From Bugula neritina (taxonomy: Eukaryota; Bryozoa; Gymnolaemata; Cheilostomatida; Bugulidae), in the NCBI GenBank assembly GCA_964035545.1, contig OZ037765.1:18098698-18162697 (forward strand): a DNA stretch of 64,000 nt, read 5' to 3'. The notes under the pieces were generated by a model. It was given only the letters and a program-made list of their open reading frames with translations, did not search any database and was not told the origin of the DNA. The number at the start of each line of letters is the position of its first letter. Position 1 is the stretch's first letter. Below, one piece after another: positions 42,162 through 55,065 of the stretch. The translations under genes and the position numbers were made by a program.

Positions 42162-45100
42162 CTACACTGACTGCCGTGATGCGGGAGGGTCGGTGTACAC
42201 CCCATTATTCACAAGATAATTAGACAACTCCAACTCATATTCATCATAGTCTTTCATATCTTCATCTATATTAAGGCATAGTTCATTTAGCAGTAAATCC
42301 ATTACCTAAAACATTGCACATGCTACAAATATTGCATGCAATCTCGGGCAAGTCAAATATTAAGTGCATCAGATCATTTATCAGCAATTTCAAATTACCA
42401 GCAACATTCTTTATGGTTGGCAAAACCCAAAGATAAATACAAGCCTTCAGAGAAAAAGTTAAAAATATGTTCAGTTGAATAGCTAATGTTTTATATACTG
42501 ATTGCTCTCTGTACTACTCAACTATCGAACATGTCCTGTGAACAATAAAATGTATTTATCAATCTGATAAAAAGCAAGTAGTTGCACTTTTGTAATGCTC
42601 ATCATCACTTTAGATGTAATATCTGATAGATTCTTAGCCTAAACATGAATGTCAATCGAAAGCATTATATCAACTATGTAACACTCACAGCATCAGTAAC
42701 AACTCTTTCATGGAACTTTCTGACAGGATTCACATTCATTAGATCACGTTGCGATATTTCTAACTCCGACATTCTCCGTAGCAGTATATCCAGAATCATG
42801 CCTAGAAACATTAATATGCTATTTTAATTAATTGTTTTAAAACCATAATGACAAGGTCTACATCGCCATCATTATAAAGTCATGCTCACACAAAATTCAT
42901 AATTGTTACATCAAACGTTTATATTTTAAAAACCTGCCAATTAAGTTAAAATAATAATGGCCAAAGTCAGCCAATGATTCCCAAAAAAACACCAGCATGT
43001 ATGAACAATGACTTCTTGATGGTGGACAGCTGGAGGCCTTCTAAGTTAAATTTTGGATTGCATTTGCTTTAACAAAAATACCTAAGTAAATTAATAATAT
43101 GAAGAGGTAGGTGCAGTAATGGAGAAAAGCCTGTGTTCTAGATAAAAAATGTAGCAAAAGAAGTTGTGTTCTCACAAGAATTTCAACCTTCGCCCAAAAT
43201 AAAATTAAAGAACTTAGGCTATCTTAAGTTCTCCACTACTGCTTCTAAATGGATATAATCACATATTAAGTATGAATATATTGTGAACTAAAGTTTTATG
43301 GAGAATAAAACGACATGTTTTGGCATTTATTCACAAAGCTACCCAGATGTACATCAGAACATTAAGATTCAGGATTTAACCGCTACACGATATGAAAACT
43401 AAATGGTCAGGAGCACCCACTATCTTGTGCACAATGAGCCGCTGGAGTAGAGTCCACATGTATCCTTTCCTGTTTCAGTATCTGCTCTAGTGCGTTCTCT
43501 AGAATTATGCCATCCAAAAACTTTTCATTTGCTCCCTCAGACAGCTGTGAACATTAAAACATGAACATACAACAAATTTAATTTATAATATTCATTTACA
43601 ATGCTTTACACTCAACTCATTAGCGTAAAATAATATAAAATGCTTTTGTAAAATGTAAAGTTTCAGTTTCTAATGTTCAGAAAGCACAACTCCCAATGCA
43701 TTTAATGTAATGCACACTTGTATACCATGGGGCATAGGCAAAACTTGAAATCACAACACTCAAGCAAATGGAAGTTTAAAATATAATAAAAGAAAGTAAC
43801 AAAAGTAAGAACGAGCTTCCACTCATCTTCATCTAATAAACTTGTTACTACTGTGTTACTGCTGAAGTATTATTTTTAGTTTTACAATATTAAATTGAGT
43901 AATTTATTGATGGCGTTCTAAGAACAGTCATATGTTAGCACATAGCATTTATATGATTTAAAAACATTTTATGCCTTATGGTCTGCTGCAAAAAAAAATT
44001 TGAATTGCAAAATCTCAATAGACTTTCATGTAACTTCTGCCAATGATGTCTGCACTCTGACTCTGTGAAACTCGCGCAAGTTTATAGTCACCATCTCTGT
44101 GAGAAAACCCCTGATGGAAAAGGTTTTTTTTAAGCGGGCTAAAGACTTATTCATATGTGATACAGGAACAATTGTGACTGAATGATCTTCCTAACATCAC
44201 CAATAGCCTTTGTCGGAGTTCGAACCCATGACTTGGTGTTTACTAAGCAAACGCTCTAACCCCTAGACCACAGCTGCTCCCTACTCTGACTCTGTAAGCA
44301 GCGTTTTGAATTGAAGCAACAAAAAGTCAAGTTAAAATGAAAATTCTGAAAGTTGAGGTTGACAAAAAGATATAAATAAAATGATAAAAAATAAAATAGA
44401 GGGAAAATCAGTTGTTTTTATTTTGGTACCAACAGATAGACACTATTGTAACTTTTGTCAAGCTTTAATGTTCTTAGGGGTTTATCAAAGGTTTTATAAT
44501 AGTGCAGCCATGTTTGCAAAAGCTTGTTGTAAGAGTTGACTCAACCATAAAGATTTCATGTGTTTATTATAGGAGCTAGTAGTTTGATTGTAAACACAAC
44601 TATGAGCCATGAGAAACATCATTCATGGTGAACTTTTTATAAGATATAAGTTTTGAATCATTAAATAATGTAAATGCCTTTTTAATTTTGTATGGTTGAA
44701 CTTATAAACATGTACATATAATTTTTTATAAAACCTCTTTGTATTCGTCTCCCCTAGTCTTATCTTCAGCACTTTCTATAGCATCAAAAGCAATATCTAT
44801 GAGCAGATCATCAACCACTGGATTTGTAACATGATGACTGAGTAGTTCTTCTTCAACAGCTTCTGTTGTAATCTCATTAAACTACAAAATGCAAAGAAAG
44901 CATGAAAAAGCAAATATAATGTTCTTCTTTGACTATCACATTATGTGCTGATTAATTAAAAATGTCTCAAATCTATGATATCACTATTGTGATCAAAGTA
45001 TTTTCTGTATTCTACTAAAGTATAAATGTTTTGCACACACTGAGATTTTCAGTTAAACTCAGTAATAACCTCAATAGACCAATTTCATAGCTGTATTACT

Positions 45101-48100
45101 GTTTTGCTGATAACAATTTGACATAACTAACCATAGAATATACAGTTTCAGTTGTAATCTCATCAGTAAGCTTTGCTAAGGTTTTCTCAGGAGCTGATTT
45201 GTCTAGAAAGCCTTGAACAAACTCAGCACAAGTCTCTCGTACAACAGCTGCAACTTGCTGGTAGAGATAGTCGCTGATTAAGTCATCAACTACTTGTTTA
45301 GATGCTTCTGCCTGACCTATTAGAGTTTGTACCTGTTCAGTATCGCCCCACATGTCCACCCTGTAATAGCATATGCTTTAAACAGCTAGTGTAGGAAACT
45401 TAGACATTGTTGAAGTCAACAAACATCAGACTGAGACAAGTAGTTGAATGAAAAAGGTTGTGTTGTAAGAATTTTAGTTGTCATCTTTATTACTAATATA
45501 ATATCCACTGCTGTCATCTACGAAGTAACTAAAACATTAAAGCTGACATAATAGTTTACTTAAATATTTAAAACAAAATGAGAAATAAAATGCGTTACTT
45601 TTATTAATTCTAAAGCCTCATTGGAACTTTCTCCAATTCTCCTAGTTAGACTTTTAAAACATACAATATCAGTTACCGAGCTTCAACAAAGCTTTTATAC
45701 TCTCAAACCGCATAAATTCAGTACCAGAAAAGGAGTAGATCCAAGGCCAGCACTAAGTTGAAGATGCTTTCGAAAGACTACAAACTCTGAGTATTTACTT
45801 CATGAGACATCCATTATAATATTAAATATTTCATGGTATATTGAGTCACCTAAGCTCAAAGAGGAGATTCAAACTAGTATATTCTGCAATTGATCTTTCA
45901 AATATTATGTGATTTAAATTAGGCATTATAAAAAAGCAACTTGTCTGTGAACTGGTAGGTATTATTAGTTGTATTAGACTACTCAGTACTCACATTATGT
46001 GACCTAATTATAGAGATTTTATTACAAGTTAATTCAAGTTGAGTGGATTCAGCTTAATCTATTTATTGATTTAATTTATACCTGAACTGTTTTTGTTTTA
46101 TCATGACTTGATTAGACTTGGTTAGCCATTGATTTTATTTGATTTGCTCTGAAGAGACCAATGTATTTGTATGTTTTAGTTTATTTTTGACAAACAGCTA
46201 GCATTATTTTTTCATTACTAATAGCACTAAGCTAGAAGTTAGCACTCTTGACTTTGATTAGTATAAAGATGGTGAGTGTAATATGCACTTACCTTGTTGG
46301 TAGCTGGGCTCCAGTCATACGCTGGGTGAACTGAGTGTGTTGTGGGACTCTAGAATAATGGCCTGGTTTAGATTTCTAAAATTTAAGTTTCATACGCTTT
46401 AAAAAAGACAGTTAATAGCAGATCTATAGAGTATCAATAGCACTAGGAAATAACTTACAGTATAAGCCTATTAGAAAATACCAGTGAGTCATTGCTTGTA
46501 ATTTGGGAGCCAATTAGCTAAAATAATTTCGTGAATGTAATAATACATAAAATTGTCAAATGCAAATAAAATCATGACACCATCTATCCAAAAATTACTA
46601 GATGTCATCTGTAGGCAACATAAATGGCTAACATTAAAATAGTCAAATGGAGACAAAAAACGATAATAAAACGTTTAGTGGTTCTTTCGTTTTAGCCTTT
46701 AAAACATGTATATACTTTAATATAATACTAATGTTTCGTAAAAAAGAAATATTGACACTAACAGAAATTGCCTCTGCAATTATCAGAATCAGCAGCTTAT
46801 ATTTTACATTGTTTTGCAGAAAAATTGGTTTAACAAGTCAAAAATTTAGGAATGGTAAACATACTTACTCTGTTATACATCTCATCAAGGAGTTCTATTA
46901 AAAGATCAGGAATCATTTCATCATGAAGATATGAATTAATAAAATCGTCAGAATATCTCTGTGCAAAGTGTCTGTCATCATAGAAATGCAATGTTGCCTG
47001 GCCAATTAGCTTTTTTTCCTCCTCTACTGACAATCTTTTTGGATAAATACGTGGAGAATGATTGTGAGTTTGAATATGATTTGAGTGATAGTGACTCGGT
47101 GGCATTCGCTCATATGGTGTAACATCAGTTTGAGTTTCAGTGCTGACTCCAACTCTTTTACTCTCACGTGTCTACAAATATTGACAGCTTTGATAACATA
47201 ACATAGTGAAAAACTTATCAATAAATCTGTCAGTAAACTCCGCTTAATTAGTTTTAGAGTTCAAATCTATTCATTAACCACTAACCAATGTGGTGTGTTT
47301 AGACTTTGATCCAATGCCATCATTTTTGCGTAGATGTGACTTTTTAATTGGTTCTTTATTTAAGAAGCCAGGGTGTTGAACTGGAACTAAGGCAAAGCTC
47401 ATGGGAGGTAAAGGGAAATTAGGCTGTTTTGTGTCCAAATGATTAGATTTATAGTTGTAAGCATCTTCATCAGAGGTTTCGCTTTTCTCACCCCAACTGT
47501 CATCATCTTCTGCAGTCCTTCAAATTTCCAGTTAACTCATTTATAATAAATTGTTGGCACAGTTTTAATTCGCATTATATATGTTCTATATTCACAATGT
47601 TCTTATGCTCCAAATGGATCCACTGGTATGGATGGATTTGCAGTTCGTCAATTTAACCTATGGTTGTGGTTTCATTCAACTGATACTGTCCGCATTGCAT
47701 AATTCAAAGCTAGGGGGACAAAGCCATAGGGACGAAGCCATGGGAACGAAGCCATGGGGACAGAGTGATACAGATGATCTATATCCAATGTCAAACATTT
47801 CACATCAAATCAATTATTCAATTAGAAAACAAGTTAGAGCAGCATTACTTTAGTAGGAACACCATTTACACTCTACAGCAATATTATTACTAATTTACCT
47901 CTCAAAAGCATTCATTTTTGGTGCTAAAGATGGCACAACTTTGTACTTAGAAATAGGAGATTTTCCTTCTGCTGCTCTGTTTCTAAAAACATATTACTAA
48001 AATAAAATTTTAAGTTGTATCAACAAATTAAATAATAGCCTCAAGTAGGTGGAGCAATTGAGAAAAGACTGTGTTCTAGACTAGAAATGTAGCAAAAGAA

Positions 48101-49387
48101 GGTGTGTTCTCGCAAGAATTTCAACCCCTGCCCCAAACATAAACTTATTTCAAGAACTTTGGCTATCTTAATTTCTCAACTACTGCACCTAAATAAAACC
48201 ATTAAGAAACAATGATTTAAAATCAACATGCCTAAAAATTCAAATCATTTTTAATATTAATAATATAATTGCCTCTTCACCTTTCCAGTGCTCGAGCTTT
48301 TTGCAAAACATCATTGCTGTTTTTAGTTTTGAGTTTCTTTGATCGAACTTTTTTCAAGCTAAAAGTATATTAACAAATTAACACCACATTGAAATAACCT
48401 ACTACTTTTATTATTCAATGTACAGTTATAGTCAACAAGTGACAATGTTAGCAATGTTCTCCACTCTAAACTGCCAATAATGACAAGTAACAAAAAGAAA
48501 CTCTAAATAATCAGTTTTGGCATTAATAACATGAGCTGAATTTATCTATAAATTAAAGAGCTCCAATACACAAGAATTTTTTTAAATTTTAATTTTTTAA
48601 AATTATCTTTTCAAAGCAATTTCAAAAAGATAGGCACTCAATAGCTGTTAAATTACTTGATAAAAATACTTCTCATTGTAATTTTTACTACGTCCTTAGT
48701 GATCAAAATCAAACCATGAGATATTTTGTTACATAGTATCATCATCAAATCTACTTTTTGATTGGTCAAGTTTTAAAGCAAAGAAGTTAATAATATTAAT
48801 TTAAGCCAAGAAGGATGTAGGGCAAAATATGAACAAGAACTAGGTTTTTTGTTCAAGTAGATTTGACATAAATTCTCTTATTTGAGTTAAAAACAAACTT
48901 TGTTAGTACCAGTGCAAATTGTGACAAAGTTACTTTTAAATTGAATGTAAAATTTGAAAAATAGTCTCGAGCAACAATTAATTTAACATTGTTATCAACA
49001 TTAATATCATTGTAACATACAAAGTTGAATAACCCAATGGCTATAGTTGAACTGTCCATCACAAATTACACACAGGATAGATGATTAATGTAAGCCCTTT
49101 GTTCTTTACCTACATTAAAAATAACAAGTTTAAAAATTACCAGTTATCAATTTAACATAATTTTGATTTAGAAGCCGGAACAAAGTTGTGACTGATCAAA
49201 ATTATAAAAATAGCATGTGCATTATTTTGTAAAGCTTTCATTTTTTTACATGAAACATTATAAGCCTGCCAAAGACATATGACTAACAAAACCTCAGAAA
49301 ATCCATGTAAAGCTTGAATTTTATGCAACTTTTTATGATTTAAAAAACAGTGTACCTTTGTGAATGCTCATTCCATCGGTTCTCCAT
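42162..49387 (-). CDS. Unidentified 11-exon gene (about 518 aa) with repeated helical motif
   Basis: Exons on the minus strand: 49387-49356, 48358-48281, 47982-47899, 47517-47286, 47171-46869, 46375-46293, 45360-45132, 44881-44735, 43544-43433, 42801-42689, 42305-42162; phases are continuous. The N-terminus (MENRWNEHSQSLKKVRSKK) is basic. Residues about 65-180 are polar and probably disordered. The C-terminal two thirds hold several related acidic amphipathic segments of the type VDDLISDYLYQQVAAVVRET, VVDDLLIDIAFDAIES and VMDLLLNELCLNIDEDM. I do not recognise the family; the segments faintly recall C-terminal helices of centrosomal proteins such as moonraker, which I could not test. The donor after 43433 (GTGCAC) is weak but is the only one I found that keeps frame. 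Introns hold one SINE and two MITEs. Confidence 0.75.
43108..43247 (+). mobile_element. MITE copy 2
   Basis: It starts TAGGTGCAGTAATGGAGAA and ends with a near-complement. The interior matches 48046-48191 closely, including the words CTGTGTTCTAGA and AGAATTTCAACC. It sits in the intron between exons 9 and 10 of the unidentified gene. Confidence 0.75.
44067..44282 (-). mobile_element. tRNA-derived SINE, copy 2, with target-site duplication
   Basis: Inverse copy of the family at 36413-36626: the pol III B box (complement of GGAGTTCGAACCC) is at about 44214 and the A-box region at about 44262. A perfect 13-bp direct repeat, ACTCTGACTCTGT, flanks it at 44054-44066 and 44283-44295. This is the signature of target-primed insertion. 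It lies in the intron between exons 8 and 9 of the unidentified gene. Confidence 0.9.
47703..47765 (+). repeat. Short tandem repeat, 13-14 bp x about 4
   Basis: Four degenerate units of GGGACGAAGCCATG follow in series, in the intron between exons 3 and 4 of the unidentified gene. It is GC-richer than its surroundings. No function is evident. Confidence 0.7.
48046..48191 (+). mobile_element. MITE copy 3
   Basis: Same family as the copies at 28095 and 43108: starts TAGGTGGAGCAATTGAGAA and ends TTCTCAACTACTGCACCTA, nearly its inverse complement. It lies in the intron between exons 2 and 3 of the unidentified gene. Confidence 0.75.
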
Positions 49388-49976
49388 TCTTGCTTAACTA
49401 ATCTCAGCCATGAACTTGTATTCAGATATTAAACATCCAACATCACGCTAAAAATATTGAAAATGGCCAAGTCAAAAAACAATCATAATATCTTATAATA
49501 AAGTTATAATTCTGTCACTTCTCTTTATAGGAATTAAAACCATAATTATTGGGTTACAAGTATTATATTGATATACCTCTATTCTAACTCATACTTACAC
49601 TCCTAATAACAATGACCATAAAAATGGGAATAAAATGAGAGTATTTTGATTAAGATCAAAATCATAAGAAAAGATATAATCAAAACTTTTGAGAACAAAA
49701 ATTGTAAAACTTTCAGCACAGCCAGGCTTCAGAATCAAATAATTCTTGCATATGCCCTAATATAATCTAGCCACTCTTTAAGAAAAAGGCGGAGATAAAC
49801 TTTTGTAATGTGTACTGAGGAAACATAATTACAGTCACTGCCTAACATTTTTTATATTCCAACAAATGCCGCAGGTAGGTATAGAGCTTGGTAAATGACT
49901 TTTGTCAGCAATGATACAACTGGGATTCAGACCCACAATTTTTGATTGAGTATCACTCGATATAGTGTAATGGCTC
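49388..49976. other. Flank without recognised genes
   Basis: No exon seen. At about 49880-49985 the minus strand has a vague tRNA-like pattern (a GGTCTGAATCC box), possibly a decayed SINE. Confidence 0.35.
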
Positions 49977-50062
49977 ATGGACCTGCTCACCTACCATGTT
50001 CCCGACCATGATAACTCTGTCCATGAGTATGTGGGTGAATTGGTAGAACGCATGAGGGCGCA

Positions 50063-50413
50063 CATGAAATGCTTCGAGAGAAGCAATGGCAAGTGCGGAC
50101 CGAGAATTCTGATGAGGCTCCCCTATATCAGGTGGGGGACTGGGTCTGGATGGCCAACTACCGCAGGCGTCGCGGACAAGCGGCTAAGCTACAGCCCAAG
50201 TTCGTGGGGCCCTACTTGGTAGTCGAGGTGATGCCCAACCATACCTACAAGATCAAGCACTCAGAACAGGTGTCTATCCAGAGCGAAGCTCGCTTGAAGC
50301 CGTATTGGGCTAGCCCCGATGCGGTAAGAAAAGCCCCCCCTCCCCGTTGCTGGAGCCCAAGAAGCAGACAGCAACGGGTGGACGGCAGCAGCACGGACCC
50401 AAATACGAAGTGA
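50063..50413 (+). pseudogene. Integrase C-terminal fragment (Ty3/Gypsy)
   Basis: The frame carries LREKQWQ, YQVGDWVWM, the basic stretch NYRRRRGQ, KFVGPYLVVEV and NHTYKIKHSEQ, matching the small beta-barrel at the end of Gypsy integrases. The preceding helix lies in a different frame (from 49977), which shows a one-base frameshift near 50055-50065. No catalytic core is present. Fragment only. Confidence 0.8.
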
Positions 50414-50961
50414 TAGTGCCGCGGGAGAAAGATCTGGGCAGAGACGAGCGACCACTTCCGCCACCGGAAGAGTTTCCGCCGCCTCCAATGCCAGACCTGA
50501 CGCCATCACTTCCAGAACCCGAGCCGGGCCTGCAGGTTGAGGCCCCCGCAAAAGAGAGGGATCTCGCAGTGGAAACTCTGGGGGAAGTCAGAACGGAGCC
50601 AATCACCTCGAACCCGGTAGCTCCACTTGTGAAACTCTCGAGTTTACCTGTAGAAGCACCGTCCTTCTTGAAGAGAAGTCAACACACCAGACAACCTCCA
50701 ACTTACCTACAGGACTTTGTGTGTGACTGCGTAGAAAGCGACACACTACCTGGTCAAACGGATGGTTCTGCAACAAATTATCCAACACCACTGGGGAGTT
50801 GTGTGCTCCACGGGAAGATTGACTTTTGCGAGGGCGGAGCAATGAGCAAAATTAATCCGCCAATTTCGAAATGCCCCAGTCGTTTGCAACAATCACATTG
50901 CCCAGTCTTTTTCTATGCCGATGCGGTCAAGAGCAAATGTACTAGTAGACACATAGAGTAA
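50347..50961 (+). CDS. Pro/Glu-rich polyprotein tail of the Gypsy remnant
   Basis: A 204-residue open frame, Pro-rich in its first half. It contains the SQHTRQPPTYLQDFVCDCVE motif seen at the C-terminus of Ty3/Gypsy polyproteins, and later a KCPSRLQQ word that recurs in a downstream frame at about 51600. It overlaps the integrase fragment in another frame, so it is not an independent gene. A functional product is unlikely. Confidence 0.5.
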   Translation: MLEPKKQTATGGRQQHGPKYEVIVPREKDLGRDERPLPPPEEFPPPPMPDLTPSLPEPEPGLQVEAPAKERDLAVETLGEVRTEPITSNPVAPLVKLSSLPVEAPSFLKRSQHTRQPPTYLQDFVCDCVESDTLPGQTDGSATNYPTPLGSCVLHGKIDFCEGGAMSKINPPISKCPSRLQQSHCPVFFYADAVKSKCTSRHIE

Positions 50962-50980
50962 TTATTCCTATTATTCGAGT

Positions 50981-51424
50981 ATGCCACACAATACCGAGTC
51001 ACGGGGTGCCACTCGACTTGCCGCTATGGGTTCTAGGACATCCACCTTTACTTGGCAGCATGACCACGTGCCTAGTCAACCTCCCTCTCCCCTAATGGAC
51101 TTCGAGGATAGAGAATTGCCAGCGCCGCTCCGCCGTCGGTGAGTGTCGTCGGTCACGGAACGGAAAGTTGAGATCGCTTGGGGTGCCGGTGGAAGCACCA
51201 CATCCCAGTTGTGTCATAAAACTTCCCCATCTATCCGTTCTCTGATGGCACAGGTGGACGCTCACTATTTGTTGGTCTTCTGTCCCTGTGGATATCACGA
51301 CGTACACTCATATGCCATCTCAGAACACCAAGCTCGGGCTGGCTGTTACCCAGGAGCCACATACACAGTAGATGCCAACAATTATGAAGAGTTCTTTAAA
51401 ATCATTCGCCCGCTAGTATATTAA
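50981..51424 (+). other. Open frame broken by a single TGA, in the Gypsy remnant
   Basis: A reading frame of about 147 codons runs from the ATG at 50981 to 51424, with one internal TGA at 51140-51142. It contains CPCGYHDVH and a C-terminal region NNYEEFFKIIRPL. I do not recognise it. Position and base composition place it with the Gypsy remnant, as an accessory frame or a degraded gag- or env-like segment. Confidence 0.4.
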
Positions 51425-51496
51425 GGCCTGCTTCTAACCATTCCTTCCCAAGGGTTCCTGACACTACAAGAAGGCGTAGGTCATCGGTCCCATCTT

Positions 51497-51787
51497 TTGA
51501 CTAGGCAATCTGGACCAACCCCTCCACTAATGAAATGGGCGACCCCGAGTACAATAGAAGAAGAAGTGGATCCACCTCTCAGTGACCCTCCCCCTGTGAC
51601 CAAATGTCCTAGCCGGTTGTCTACTGTAGATGAGAGACTCCAGCAGCTACAAGTTGACTTTAGTCAACTGGCACCCCGACTTTTGGCCGCTACCACTGGA
51701 CTGTACCAGTTGAAAGACTCTGTGGGACGCCTTAAGCAAAGACTTCGTGCACGCCAGCCCAAGTCTCGTCCATACCAAGCTAGATAA
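51497..51787 (+). other. Third open frame of the Gypsy remnant (96 codons)
   Basis: It encodes a KCPSRLSTVDERLQQLQVDF segment with a probable short coiled coil and an Arg-rich end. The KCPSRL word is shared with the frame at 50347-50961, which hints at an internal duplication. Family unknown. Confidence 0.4.

Positions 51788-54828
<3,041 letters not shown>

Positions 54829-54869
<41 letters not shown>
54829..54869. repeat. (AT)n microsatellite at the 3' edge of the Penelope-like element
   Basis: About 20 AT units directly adjoin the presumed 3' terminus of the minus-strand Penelope-like element. Confidence 0.95.
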
Positions 54870-54873
<4 letters not shown>

Positions 54874-54902
54874 GAAATAAAATGAGATTTGATTAATATA
54901 AT

Positions 54903-54963
54903 GGCATTTATTACTAGTAGTTTCGTACACAAGAACGATGTGCACTCGTCAGATAAATTAGCC
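54903..54963 (-). ncRNA. Hammerhead ribozyme of the Penelope-like element
   Basis: Read on the minus strand: core CTGACGA (54952-54946), stem II of 7 bp (GTGCACA with TGTGTAC, one G-U pair) around a 7-nt loop, then GAAA (54924-54921). A minimal stem III (CTA/TAG with a one-base loop) is followed by the UA cleavage dinucleotide, which places cleavage between 54912 and 54911. Stem I closes as ATTTAT with ATAAAT, plus GGC with GCC around a TA bulge. All invariant core bases are present. Such a short stem III is known for Penelope hammerheads, which are thought to act as dimers. Confidence 0.9.
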
Positions 54964-55065
54964 ACTATGATTGCTTACAACTATAAATAATGTAATGTGT
55001 AAATATACACAGAATAAAGCTAGAAGATCAGAATATAACAAAGAGGTAGCATTGGAAGTAATTGG

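Larger units (their letters stand above)
49977..51787 (+). mobile_element. Remnant of the 3' part of a Ty3/Gypsy LTR retrotransposon
   Basis: This segment is visibly GC-richer than its flanks. At 49977-50300 it encodes the C-terminal part of a Ty3/Gypsy integrase: an EYVGELVERMR helix, then after a frame change near 50060 the segment YQVGDWVWM with KFVGPYLVVEV. At 50347-50961 the same region continues as a Pro- and Glu-rich tail with RSQHTRQPPTYLQDFVC, typical of the end of such polyproteins. No protease, reverse transcriptase or RNase H is present upstream, and I could not identify flanking LTRs. It is a broken, non-autonomous copy. Confidence 0.8.

Noticed and set aside
49880-49985. Decayed tRNA-derived SINE on the minus strand
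   Set aside because: Only a poor B-box-like word and a vague A-box region are visible, and no second copy supports it.
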